A stretch of DNA of 64,000 bases from NCBI GenBank assembly GCA_026929865.2, contig CM049418.1, positions 13,187,001 through 13,251,000 on the forward strand, read 5' to 3'. Below the pieces are notes generated by a model. That model was not told where the DNA came from and did not search any database. It was given only the letters and a program-made list of their open reading frames with translations. This document shows positions 10,482 through 21,940 of this stretch, in pieces. Both the position numbers and the translations under genes were made by a program. Source of the DNA: Hyperoplus lanceolatus (taxonomy: Eukaryota > Chordata > Actinopteri > Uranoscopiformes > Ammodytidae). Position 1 is the first letter of the stretch, and each line of letters begins with the position of its first letter.

Positions 10482-11346
10482 TACACTCAACAAAAATGTA
10501 AACGCAACACTTTTGTTTTTGCTCCCATTTTTCATGAGATGGACTTAAAGATCTAAAATTCATTCCAGATACACAATTGTACCATTTCTCTCAAACATTG
10601 TTCACAAATCTGTCTAAATGTGTGATAGTGAGCACTTTTGCTGAGATAATCCATCCCACCTCACAGGTGTGCCACATCAAGATGCTGATCTGACATCATG
10701 ATTAGTGCACAGGTGTGCCTTAGACTGTCCACAATAAAAGGCCACCCTGAAATGTGCAGTTTTGTCTCACAGCAAAATGCCACAGATGCCACAAGCATTG
10801 AGGGAGCGTGCAATTGGCATGCTGACAGCAGGCATGTCAACCAGATCTGTTGCTCGTGCATTGAATGTTCATTTCTCCACCATAAGCCGTCTCCAGCAAC
10901 TTCGCACAGCCATTGAAGAGGGGTGGACCAACATTCCACAGGCCACAATTGACAATCTGATAAACTCTATGCGAAGAAGATGTTTTGCACTGCATGAGGC
11001 AAATGGTGGTCACACCAGATACTGACTGGTTCTGAGTCCCCAGACCCCCAATAAAGCAAAACAATGCACATTTCAGAGTGGCCTTTTATTGTGGACAGTC
11101 TAAGGCACACCTGTGCACTAATCATGATGTCAGATCAGCATCTTGATGTGGCACACCTGTGAGGTGGGATTGATTATCTCAGCAAAGCAGAAGTGCTCAC
11201 TATCACACATTTAGACAGATTTGTGAACAATGTTTGAGAGAAATGGTACAATTGTGTATCTGGAATGAATTTTAGATCTTTAAGTCCATCTCATGAAAAA
11301 TGGGAGCAAAAACAAAAGTGTTGTGTTTATATTTTTGTTGAGTGTA
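10482..11346 (+). mobile_element. Tc1-like element, internally deleted, long terminal inverted repeats (copy 1)
   Basis: TA dinucleotides (10482-10483 and 11345-11346) flank an 861-bp element whose ends read CACTCAACAAAAAT. The inverted arms are very long, about 10484-10765 and 11057-11344, and enclose a central region with a short transposase-derived frame. Left and right arms differ by scattered substitutions, and the left arm has a 5-base deletion near 10640 relative to copy 2. The middle of the transposase, including the DD34E catalytic core, is missing, so movement would need an enzyme from another copy. The assignment rests on the TA target, the long arms and the recognisable helix-turn-helix and C-terminus of a fish Tc1-like transposase. 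Confidence 0.9.
10777..11025 (+). CDS. Truncated Tc1-like transposase: N-terminal HTH fused in frame to C-terminus
   Basis: An 82-residue frame starts at MPQMPQALRERAIGML and ends GGHTRY. Residues about 5-40 form a helix-turn-helix (RAIGMLTAGMSTRSVARAL, then FSTISRLQ), the DNA-recognition part of Tc1-type transposases, which normally exceed 300 residues. At about residue 41 it jumps directly to the C-terminal tail (LRTAIEEGW, then IPQATIDNLINSMRRRC). The second helix-turn-helix and all three catalytic acidic residues are absent. The frame could begin at a non-ATG codon five positions upstream, but ATG at 10777 fits the family. If expressed, it could bind element ends without cutting them; that is inference. 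Confidence 0.7.
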   Translation: MPQMPQALRERAIGMLTAGMSTRSVARALNVHFSTISRLQQLRTAIEEGWTNIPQATIDNLINSMRRRCFALHEANGGHTRY

Positions 11347-12441
11347 TATTCCCTGTGATTAACTCGAGGGCAGGATATGAGGCACTTGGGTTTTATGAAA
11401 AACTTTAAAGATGAAACCTAAAAGCTCATTCATATGCAAGCTTATATTATTTCAGGTTGTTCCAAATGAGTGAACTAAATAGCCTGTGTGTGGTGGATGA
11501 CAATAATACAATTGATTTACAATCGTTTTAGATCATTGGGACCCTGTTGCCTTGAATAAAATAGTACCTAATGTGTTTGTGATGTACAAACCAACAGCAA
11601 TGTATGATAAATGAAGACTGTTCGAACTTGCCTGGGCCACCACCTGTCTAGTTGACAAAAAAATTCCCATCAGTTAAGTGCAATTTCCCCTTTTGGTCTG
11701 ATGATACAGAATGATAGCACTATTGTGACTCAGTTATTTGTATGTTTTGAGTCCCTACATTGAGCAGCATTGAATGCAAAAAGTCCACACCAAGGTCAAC
11801 ACTCACATAGCAAATTACAAGCTGTGCATTACCGAAATAAACAGAACAGACCTGAGGGTGCAATAAAAATAAAACTATAAATGTTCTAAATAATATCTAT
11901 AACAATATTGGTCTGTGAAAAAAATAAATAGTGCAACAGTAAGCCTGACGTCCTTTTTCAGGCTCCAGTTGTTATTATAGGACTTATGTGTATGAATATG
12001 AGCCAAGCTGCGTTTTTTGGAATGGGAAATGAGAAAACAATGAAGCAAAGCCAAAGTTGCAGGGGTAGTTTTTGTGATTCATAAGTCACATTACAAAGAC
12101 TACAATAGGCTATTCGTTTTAACATATTTCTCTGAAACTGTTCCCACAACCACCTCTCCCTCCAGCTCAGCTGACCAATAAACAAAGACCTTCTTATTGA
12201 AGGTGTGTGAATAACATAAGACCTCGCTCTGAGCTCCTCTCTCCTAACTCCTTGGACACCCAGGAACATATTTAAGTGTTCCGAAGCCCGTCAATGATAC
12301 ATTGTTGGGCTAAAAACAGTTTGAATCTGTGTTGAGTACTACTGAAGTTGTTTTAGTGGATTGTGGACACATAACAGCTAACTTTGACACTCTATATCTT
12401 ATTATTTATTCTTTATTTCTACCTGCCATCCAGTGTCTTTC
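11347..12441. other. No gene recognised
   Basis: AT-rich unique-looking sequence without coding-like frames or visible repeats. Confidence 0.5.
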
Positions 12442-12662
12442 TTAAAGGTGCTCCGAGGAACTTTCAGTTTGTGTTAATTCTTGCACCCCCTCTGGACAAA
12501 AGTGGTTTTGTTCCTGGGTAAGCATATGACAAAGGCATCAAGACAAACTATATACAAATAGCATTCTTTGCACTGATGGTCTCGTTTGCTGTTATTTATG
12601 ATCATCAGAGGAACATTTAGACTGTTTCCGAAATATTTAAAAGTTCCTTGTAGCCCCTTTAA
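12442..12662 (+). mobile_element. TTAA-flanked MITE, copy A (221 bp)
   Basis: TTAA at both ends (12442-12445, 12659-12662). The left end reads AAGGTGCTCCGAGGAACTTT and the right end is its imperfect inverse (AAGTTCCTTGTAGCCCCTTT). The interior shares TTGCACCCCCTCTGGACAAA and ATTCTTTGCACTGATGGTCT with other copies in this window (19072, 28413, 29069, 30175, 50709). The TTAA target suggests mobilisation by a piggyBac-type enzyme. There is no coding capacity. Confidence 0.8.
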
Positions 12663-12885
12663 CGACTCCTTTTTGCAGTATAAATTGGTGGTAAAACAGG
12701 GGCCTTGGGTCTGCTCAAGAATACATCGGTAGGATGTTATCCTAGACACCCACAGTTTCTGATCCAATCCAACTCCAATGAAAGAAAATAGAGTCGGAGG
12801 GAAAGCAATCAGATTCACCACAGAAAGCGCCCCCGGTTTCTTGCGAGGTGACCAGCAGCTAAACCACTGAGCCACCACCCGCTGT
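12663..12885 (-). mobile_element. SINE-like sequence (tRNA-derived head), degenerate
   Basis: On the minus strand, from about 12885, the sequence reads GCGGGTGGTGGCTCAGTGG, a good pol III A-box context (TGGCTCAGTGG), followed by TTAGCTGCTGGTCACC. The expected B box (GGTTCGAATCC) is degenerate in GAAACCGGGGGCGC. The body runs up against the TTAA MITE at 12662. This assignment is tentative. Confidence 0.4.
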
Positions 12886-15177
12886 ATAAAGACTTAAATA
12901 ACTTCTAAATCATCTTTCCGAGCTTTCGCCGCGCCTGAAGACATGTACTACTATCATTGTATCTTGTTTTTGCTGACACAGCAGATAGGCAATCAAAACC
13001 CTCATTCGGTATTTTGTGTATTTTCTTTTGTAGAGAGGGGGACTCCTCAGTGCACGGAAAGCTCACTGCACAGTTCTTATAGAAGCACTTTAAAGAATAG
13101 GTGAACTGCCCGACCTCCACCCCTCTACAATTAGTTTTGCCTGATGCATCGCTCCCCCTTGTATTGATCCAGACTCCGAAGCCGAGAGGGGAGTGGATGA
13201 ATGGCTTTGCACTGCTTTCTCGTCCAAATCTCTGTAACTATGCTCGGCCCAATGCTTTTTCTACAATTACACTAGCAGTTTGTCAATGCACATAACCTTA
13301 TACCTTTCTTTTTGTCGCGTTTCCCTAGTGAACTATATGTTGATTACAAAACCATATAGACAAAAGCAATGATTGCCTATAACAACTATTCTACACATTC
13401 TACCAACCACATTTAAAATTCCTTAAATATAAAGAATGCTTTTTGCCTCCTCTCCGCCTATTTTTTCAAGTCTATTTAATTGCATATTTTATTCAGCAAA
13501 TTATCTTCATTATACCACAACACCGTGCAAGCACAGCGCATTATGTGTTGACTAGTGGATTTTTTTTCTCTATTTTTTTTTTCTTCAACCTTCCACCCTA
13601 GCACCTATAAACAACTAATGATCTTGTTGTATTGTAGCCAAAGCAATCACTGCATTGAGTCACAGTAATTCTGGTGGAATGTTCTGGGCTGCAACAGCTC
13701 AAAGATACAAACGCAAGAAGGTAACCGCATACATTAACTGTGTGGAGATCACAGCATGTCAGATTGACATTTGTGAGTTGCTTTATGAGTCACACAATTA
13801 AACAGAGAAAAACACAATTTTGTGCATGTAATTATTTCCTAATTACTGGTTGATGGTGCCATTAAATAAAAACGACTCATTTTGGCAAAAAAAACGTTTT
13901 GATTACGTTCGTCTCCACCGTTACAATCACAAACTTTTTCTTACCTCAAACTAGGTCATGTGGGCACTTATTTAGCTGTTATCTAGTCAATAAGGGACAT
14001 GAATGCCCGGTGATTACACAAAGTAGGCATTGTCAATCACCATGGCTTCTCTCCTCTATGAATGCCTTTCAGACAATGGGTTATTTATGAAATTATATAT
14101 TGTACTATTACACAGTAGACTTGCATTAGTCTGCTTTACGAAAAATCAGAATACTGTGGGCAGTCACTGCCATTTATAACCAAAACCAGTCAGTTGCATG
14201 TGATACTTGAGGGAGGCCATGTGATTGAATGACATAGTTAGCCTTGTGCCAGTGATTAGGAAAGTATTGGCATGATGACAAAAAGCTTTGATAGAAGTTG
14301 TATTAATTTGTAAATGTTATGGTCCACTCAACAAAAGATCCCGACGTATCTAATCTTACCAGTAGATTTTCTACTAAATGGCACTCAAGATTCCAAGCGA
14401 AGAGTTTCCTTTTTTAAGGTCAATTAATAGGATTTCCCCCCCCCCCCCCTTAATGGAAAATGTCCAAACTCTGAAAAAGGCTATTGACCGCGTGCTTGGT
14501 GAATGCACCCCCGATGGTTAATAGTTGGTCAGACAGTTGTGTTGCAAAAATGTATCATTTATATAAAACAACTCAAATAACCACGCATTGTGTTAGATTA
14601 TTTTGCTATTCATTTTTACAGCATCCATGGGCCTTATAGGACATCTCAAAATCATAAAAGCCTAAACTAGTATGATACATATGTCTCCAAATTTCTAAAA
14701 TAGGAAGAAGACCAACATATAGTGGAATCTTCTATATTGTTGCAGATGTACATATATCAATCAGTAACCACTTTATAGTGTTTTCATTATTTCAAGCTAT
14801 TTCAGCTTCAGGAGAACTGAATACTTGTTTGAATTTTCTTTCTAAGCTCTGGCTTAATCTCTCTGCTGCATTTTTTCCAAAATGCACTTTCCAAACACAT
14901 GCTGAAAGAGCCCCAATGACTGTGGAGTGGAACAACATAAAAAGCCTTGCTAATTGCATCTCATCTTTGGTTGTTTTAGGTTGGTCATTTTTCCCAATAG
15001 AACGTTTGATAGGGAGGAAAGTATGTTTTTAAGTAGTTATTATAGCACGTCATAACCAGGGGCATTGTATTTGAAAGTCTGTTTAGTCAAGTGGGTCCAA
15101 TCTTAAGCCTGAGTGTTATGCAGTATAGTGGAGGTTAAGAACTGCATTTGCCACATCAAAATAAATATATTTGCAGG
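12886..15177. other. No gene recognised
   Basis: Mostly AT-rich unique-looking sequence, with a 14-base C run at 14436-14449. The CpG-richer part at 12905-13260 looks like further repeat-derived DNA, but I cannot define its ends. Confidence 0.45.
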
Positions 15178-15806
15178 CAGTGGCGAACTTAGCCATTTTG
15201 GGGCTCCAGGCGAACAGTCATTTGGGGGCCCTTGCATCTAATGTACCTTATATCGCGAATAATGAGATACTCTATACAAGGGATGAACAAAAGTCACTAG
15301 CTTTTTTCATTTTGGATGGGACTACTCAGGTACGTGTCAGAGGCTTTCTTAGCTTGGATTGGTCTGAGATGCTCACACATCACAGGGTCAAACTGAGCCA
15401 TTAACTGAACCTGACCCAAGACATGTCCATTGTTCATAAAGTTTGTCAGAGTGGCCACGGAGAGGAAGCTTTCTCTCTGACAGGAAGTTGATGATTGCCA
15501 CTAACCTGGATAAAAGTCTAGACCAATATGACTTTGCTATCAAACAAATGTGTTGTTTTATTTAAAAAATCCACAGTGAATTAAAGAATAGCCTGTGTCC
15601 ACAAAGGCTATTTGAAATAAAATCTTGAAATATTTAAAAAAAATAATTAGGTTATAACCCAGCTTCCTTTAAACATGGATTGTAGGCCTATGTGACTCAT
15701 TGTGCTGGGGAGAGAGAAAGATAGACAGATAGAGGGAGGAAGAGATAGCTTTACTTTGCTATTTTACTTAGAGTGATCATCACTGGCTTTAGGGCCTCTA
15801 CAGATT

Positions 15807-16868
15807 CTCTTTTTTGCATAGGAAATTTCCTTTCCTATCGAGATGAACCGGAAGTACTCGGCGGATATGTGATTCAAATTCTCAAAATGCTTAGGAAAGG
15901 CATAGAAAAGGAGCCTCGGGCCAATCCGAATAGTCCAATCACCTAACCTATAAGCCTCCTTTCCTATACCTTAACCCCTAAACGTCATCGGGGTTAAGGA
16001 GAAATGAAAGGTGCTTCCTATCGAACACAGCACTGTTTCAAAAGAATTCGACTCCACTTTTCCTAACCGACGTCATTGCGCGACGGCGAGTATTGCTGAC
16101 GTGAGTCACTAGCGTGAAACTACTCTAGCCGAAAATTGACTACAACAAGCGCTCGTTTGATCCATGCGTTCTTTTCATATTGATTTTAATCAGGTGGTCG
16201 CCAACAGAGTGAGAATCACTCGCATATATCCCAATTCACATGTGGAATAAAAAGAGGCTACACTAATGTTGATGTTGAAATGAACTGCCCCCAGTAACTT
16301 CATTAAGTGAAGTTGGTATTTTATTTTCTTATGGTGTAAATTATGTGCTACGAAAATAACTATTATGATGGTCTTTTATGAGTTCTTTATTATCTTCATA
16401 GGGGAGGGGTAGGGGGTATTTTGTTTTAGCCGAGTTAAATCTTCCTCTCCTCTCTTCTGCTCTCTTCTGCTCCTTTCCATTTTGAGAATTCGGATCACCT
16501 ATCTGCCGAGTACTTCCGGGTCATCTCCATAGGAAAGGAAATTTCCTATGCAAAAAAGACTATTCGGATTGGCCCCTCGTTTTATCCTTTAACCCTCCTT
16601 TAGCATAGGTTACTCCGGACCAACCTATGCCAAAGAAAAGGAAATAGTGGTATTCCATAATCCTTTACGGCGGCAATATATAAAGCAACAGGCCACCGCC
16701 GGAGTTTACGACTCTACACGAATACAAACGAGAGGTAAAACACAAGAGAGGAGAAGTGAAGAGAGGAAGATTTAACTTGGCTAAAACAAAATACCCGCCG
16801 AGTACTTCCGGGTCATCTCGATAGGAAAGGAAATTTCCTATGCAAAAAAGACTATTCGGAGAGGCCCC
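15807..16868. repeat. Nested inverted-repeat cluster with a 75-bp motif in three copies
   Basis: A motif containing TTTTTTGCATAGGAAATTTC and CGGAAGTACTCGGC occurs at about 15807-15880. It recurs inverted at about 16496-16580, and again in that second orientation at about 16797-16868. Another inverted pair (ATTTTGTTTTAGCC at about 16418 against GGCTAAAACAAAAT at about 16779) lies between them. Each copy carries the palindrome GGAAATTTCC. The arrangement suggests a non-autonomous fold-back element with a partial internal duplication. Confidence 0.6.
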
Positions 16869-17054
16869 TGGAACGTTACCGGTTAACGATGTAGACCATG
16901 GACATGTAGACAGCTGTTCTTCCGCTGAAGGTCCCGCTGCCACCGCACCGGGTGCTGTAAAAAAGCTTGATAGCTTTGGCAGCTTTGACATCAAGTCCTG
17001 CCTTTGGTACTTCTTCTTTTTGTTTTGTGAGCCGCTCTCGTATGTTCGCTTCAT
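16868..17054 (-). pseudogene. hAT transposase first-exon remnant
   Basis: The frame begins with ATG at 17052-17054 and reads MKRTYESGSQNKKKKYQ, then LMSKLPKLSSFF. This lysine/serine-rich start is typical of zinc-finger hAT transposases in fish. After about 62 codons it runs into the inverted-repeat insertion, where coding meaning is lost. No BED/TTF finger or catalytic domain remains. Confidence 0.45.
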
Positions 17055-17345
17055 TTTGGTATTGGTAGGTTAATCTCGTCTCTCTCTAGCTTCTCCCGGC
17101 TATGCCCGGCTTCCGCTATTTAGGCCTATTGTTTTGGATTTTAATGGAATAGTCCATGTAGTGCAGACTGAAGGGGGGTGCATGGTTGGCAGAAAGGCCG
17201 CCAAAACGTGAGTAATTAGACATCCCGATGATACTATTGTGAAGAGATTTTTTTATAAAAAAACAAAAAATATGGGGCAACATATAAAGAGGGCATTTTG
17301 GGGGCCCCAAAGGGGCTTATGAGGCCCCGGGGCAATTGCATGGTC

Positions 17346-19071
17346 CTTTTTAGCTAACTTCCTGTCAGTGACTGCAGTTAGCAGTCCCCTCCCTTGTCCC
17401 TACGTCACCACCACATGAACGTGCAGCCGTCTTTGTCAGATAGTGTCGCGATGGAGAGCATCATCATATATAATATATATATATATAGTGATTTTACATG
17501 TATTAAAACAAAAGATATTGCTTACTATTGCTTTAATATTATGGAGTTACATTTATAGTTGTCATTACAAATCAATCTTGGTTTATTCCCAACAGTTGTC
17601 ATAATTCCAGTGCTACTACAACTCATTAGCAAGCAGCGCAAACAGACGCCAAAAGGAAAAAAAAAGCGTACAGCCCGAGCTGATTGGGATTCAGGTTGAC
17701 TCCTCAATGTAGTCATGACAAATTGTAAAGCAAACAAATCGGAGAAGCAAGGCAACCAAAAATGAACGTGACATTTGTTTTGTTTGTATGTGGTTGTTAT
17801 TGTAACGGTGTGCACACTTGCGTTTTAAGCTTGTCTTGTCAGTTTTGTAGTGGTGTCAGGTAAGGGGTTGAATCCTGAAACTAATATGATCAGTCACCCA
17901 GAAAATGGGATCTCTGCCTCTGCATGGTGTAACAAAGCATTTGTGAGGCTGTCTTCTTCTCCACCGTATTCCTTTGTAAAGCATAATACCTAGAATCCTA
18001 ATGAGAACCTTCTGCTCTAAAATCAGTGCTCAACGGTTTGAGACCATTTGAATGGCTGTGCTTTTACTTTGAATGCACTACTGGCTAAATATGTAACCTG
18101 ACTAAAGCAAATTCGTGATTTTAATCTATGATAAATGTGACAACACACTATTTTGTTAATTAGTATAGACATTGAACCTCTGTGATGATTTCTCAAGGTA
18201 AAGGAGTTACTCTTTACCGAATGACACATTGATTCTATATTGGAGCTGCCTGTATCGACAGTTAATACATCACAGGACTGTGTGTGTATGTGCTGAGTTG
18301 AAACACTTCAGGCTACTTAACTTTACAATTCTGGAGACATGCCAAGGTTGTCTGTCTGCTGTGCAATGGTGTTAGGCAAGGTTGAGAGAATTATATAAGG
18401 GTGTAAAGAGAGGTTGAAAGGAGGATACAATCCCTATAATGTTTCCTTTTGATATGAAATCACCATGTACTGCAAATACAAGTTAGCACCATGATCGTCA
18501 TATAGAGAAACTTGCTAGTTACTGCCTGTCCTGAATGGAAATCAAAATCCATCTACCCATCACGTTTTATATTAGATCCGGGCTTCACACACATTATATA
18601 GTTTGAATGACAGCCTAGTACTTAATTATTCCTCTGTGTGCCCTAATGTGCAGCAAATAATTTAGTTGGCACATGATCTTAACTTACAGTGACGCGACTT
18701 AGACACGACTGGAAATGGATTCTCACTTCATTAATTGATTGAAACACGAACAATGAAGTTGCATTACACATAGTGGAGGAATACCACATGGAGGTAATGC
18801 TTTCTAAGTACATTATTACAGATCTTACAGTATTATCTAATAAAGTGATGATACTTAATCGCTATGTGTAGTCTGACACTCCACAGGGAATTTTAAGTAA
18901 TCCTAAAAGTGTTTTCATCAGTGGTCGACCGTATCAATATGCGCATCTGCCCAACTATACAATTATGAGTTAGTGATTGTTAGTAAAAGCTTTTTTTTTT
19001 GTGAAACAGTGACCACCGTGGCCATAAATGATTGTTTTTTTACACTGTAAAGGAAAAAGCTTAATAGTCAT
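17346..19071. other. No gene recognised
   Basis: AT-rich DNA with a short (TA)n tract near 17468-17486. The part at 17380-17700 has mixed composition but nothing I can name. Confidence 0.5.
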
Positions 19072-19225
19072 TTAAGGTGCTCCAAGGAACTTTTAGTTTT
19101 TGTTAATTCTTACACCCCCTTTGGACAAAAGCGGTAGTGTTTGTACTGTGTCAGCTGTTGTTCCTGGGTGAGTGTATGACAAAGGCATTAAGAAAAACTA
19201 TATAAAAATAGCATTTTTTGCACTG
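19072..19225 (+). mobile_element. TTAA MITE, copy B (left part only)
   Basis: Starts TTAAGGTGCTCCAAGGAACT and follows the family through CACCCCCTTTGGACAAAAGC to GCATTTTTTGCACTG, then diverges. The right terminal repeat is missing. Confidence 0.7.
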
Positions 19226-20919
19226 TATTTTGCACAATATTCAACGCAGCACCTGTTAAGTCGGGGAATTTCATTTGTAATGTCAGTTGACTTTAACCAC
19301 TTAAGTACACTATGCCAACATAGGCAAACTGAATCAAGCAAGACTGTTTTGTTATTTACAGTATCTGTCAGGGGAATAATATGACACATACTTATGTTAT
19401 GATTCACCTAATTGTATACAATAGAGTTTGTTCCACCTCCATCAGAAAAAACATTTAGAATTAGGTCAACAAGTTAACACGTTTTGATATGATGTCAATG
19501 ATGGACAGTATAGGCCAAGACAAACACATGCTATTTGCTTACATTCTGCTGCACGCAATAGTGTACTTATTTAGATTACGGTTATGACAACTCAAGTCTT
19601 TAAAACAATCAAGTGAATATAACCTGATATAATGTAGCCATGAAGTTGCTTTTAATTAGCAGCAAGCTAGATGGGGGGAATTTCCCACATGAAGGGAAAT
19701 GCTGGCATGCTGTATACAATTCTAAAGGTGACACCATGTCTTTACTTGTATATTATGCAAATTGTGAGCAGTGAATTCCAGTTGAGAGACCCAGCGAGTC
19801 TGCAGTGAAACACCTTTGACCTGCCCTGGGGTTGTGTGGACACAGTAACATAGAGGATGTTATGTAACATGTCACGCAGCCCAGATGAGTTGAATGAATA
19901 GCAACACATAAAGTAATGCATCCAAGAGGGTATGACCTTATTTAACACTTCTGCTCCTCAAAACAGAAACGGTGGCTGACCACGTTTTTCCAGCAGTGAA
20001 TCTAACATGAGCATGTCATTTGCACAAAGCGCAGACCACAGGCTTACACTGTGTCAGTGTTTATTATTTTCAACACGTTTTCCAACTTGCTCAGAGCCAA
20101 CAGAATACTTAAAAAATGTAATTTCTTTTTTTGCTGACTCTATATATTTTTCAATTAGTACAGAGGTTTAAAAAAAAAAAAAAGCAATGCAATATTTGCA
20201 ACGTGGGCATTTTTTCATACAGTATATATTGCGACTGGTAATAATATGTTATTATCAGAGTTATGTCCCTCTCTGAATATGACTGTCGCAAAGTGCACGG
20301 TGCATTAGCTAATAATTCATTGTATGGTTTCACATCCTATTAATAAACATCTATATGACTTGCTATCCAGATCAGTGATTTATTGGAATAGACACAGAGT
20401 TGCTTGTGAGCTTCAAGTGCTTAAGATAGATGACACACATGTAGTTTATCAGTTTGACAGAGTGCACTCTGGGACGTATGTATAGTGGACAAACTCCATT
20501 AAACAAGAGCATAGACATCTAGGTTGCCTTGAATGGCGTGCAGGCTGATTCTTGAAAATGTGTGCACTGAGTTCATCCATCAGTTGGCACACTCGTGTTG
20601 TTCTTAAAATATCTTCTCGTTGTGACAGGGAAGTCTTTTATGTTGAATTAGTTTGACATTTAGCTGGGTTATACCATTATGGTGTTGGGCGTCAGCATAG
20701 AACTGTAAACATTTGAATGTGTTTTTTTTTTTATTTTTAACATTTCAGTTCTCCAAGAGTTAGATGAGATAGTATCCGCGTCTCTGTGTTTTAAATGTGA
20801 AGCTATTGTTGAAAGTGGAGGACAGCTAGCATAGCACTGTCCAAAGGTAACAAACAGACGCATCTTAAGTGCACTAAATAGCATATTATAGTTTACTATA
20901 AATTATGTTATAAAAATAG
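19226..20919. other. No gene recognised
   Basis: AT-rich unique-looking sequence; no repeat or coding signal that I can support. Confidence 0.5.
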
Positions 20920-21940
20920 GAGACCAGTAGGGCTGGCCCGAATTATTCGAATATTCGAATACTCGTTCGGAAAATTAGTATTCGGAGCTTAAATTAGTAT
21001 TCGGAGCTTAGTTTTTTTTTTTTTTTTTTTTTTTAATTGAGAAAATGTAATGAATGGTGTGCTTGTTGTTGTAACTGGGCGACTTCATTGTCCAGTAGGT
21101 CTCGCATTATACAATGGTGCCATCTACTGGATCCATTTGGAACGGCAGAACCACCTTTGAACTTTGACCTAGTTGGCTGCTGACCTTTTCAAAGCCGGTG
21201 ATACACGGTGATACACCAGCTGTATGCTACGTGACGTTACCAGAGCGAGGGATGCAAACTATAAGCGACACCAAGCAGAGAAGCGAGAGAGGTGGAGGAA
21301 GAATAGATAATTTGTTTCCATTAACTTTATAACACAACATTAGCGGGATCTCGGTAGGAAAAGTAATGCTTAGCTAAATGCTAACCTTAGCTTAGCTGTA
21401 TGTTTACGTACAGCACCGCACCCATAAACTATGACTGGCTTGCTGCAGAGCGTGAACGTCTTGGCATTACCCGGTCAATATGATGGATATAATATGGACA
21501 CATAAGACAATCAATAATTCGGTACTTGTTATGGATTTATTGTACAAATTCCCTGAAAACAAAGATGCACATTCCAGGATGAATTGAAAAGCTCCCGTTA
21601 CGTAAGGGCTGAGATCGCAGAGAGGACAGCTGATTTGGACAGCTGATTTGGACAGCTGTTCGCGTCCAAGGGAAAAAAGTAAGGAACTCCAACTTACTTA
21701 GGCCTATTAATTAACGTTCAAAAGCTATTAAATCTTCAACAAAATAATATGCAGATATTGTCAAAATCGGTTCCAGGGAGTATATAGGGATTATTAACGT
21801 TTCTTTTTATTTTTTTTTTTTCTATTAATGTTGTTTTTGATGGTGTGTTTTTCTGGACCGAATATCCGGATATTCGCTCGGAAAAAACAACGAATATTCG
21901 GAGCCTGAAAAATGGTATTCGGGCCAGCCCTAGAGACCAG
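20920..21940. mobile_element. Non-autonomous hAT element, 1005 bp, with 8-bp target duplication
   Basis: GAGACCAG occurs at 20920-20927 and 21933-21940. Between them, the left end TAGGGCTGGCCCGAAT is matched by the right end ATTCGGGCCAGCCCTA. Subterminal ATTCGAATATTCGAATA and CGAATATCCGGATATTCG motifs are repeated in both halves and may be transposase-binding repeats. There are two perfect 19-bp tandem copies at 20972-21009, a T run after 21010 and a 13-bp tandem repeat at 21624-21658. No transposase frame is present. The intact duplication argues for a fairly recent insertion. Confidence 0.88.
21624..21658. repeat. 13-bp tandem repeat, 2.7 copies
   Basis: Unit GGACAGCTGATTT, located inside the hAT element. 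Each unit carries an E-box (CAGCTG). Confidence 0.85.

Larger units (their letters stand above)
15178..17345 (-). mobile_element. Degraded hAT-type element with nested inverted-repeat insertion
   Basis: The left end (CAGTGGCGAACTTAGCC, then TTTTGGGGCTCC) resembles a hAT terminus. The right side has the related GGGGCCCC...GGGGCAATTGCA context but no matching end, so that terminus is lost. A minus-strand frame at about 16868-17054 looks like the first exon of a hAT transposase, which sets the orientation. Between these parts lies a foreign inverted-repeat sequence (about 15807-16868). No target duplication could be found. Confidence 0.5.

Noticed and set aside
10661..10948. Minus-strand frame over the Tc1-like element (and its twin at 34498-34785)
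   Set aside because: It is the shadow of the transposase-derived frame and the inverted arm on the other strand.
12474..12878. 134-residue minus-strand frame
   Set aside because: It spans the MITE and SINE-like repeat; composition follows the repeats, not a protein.
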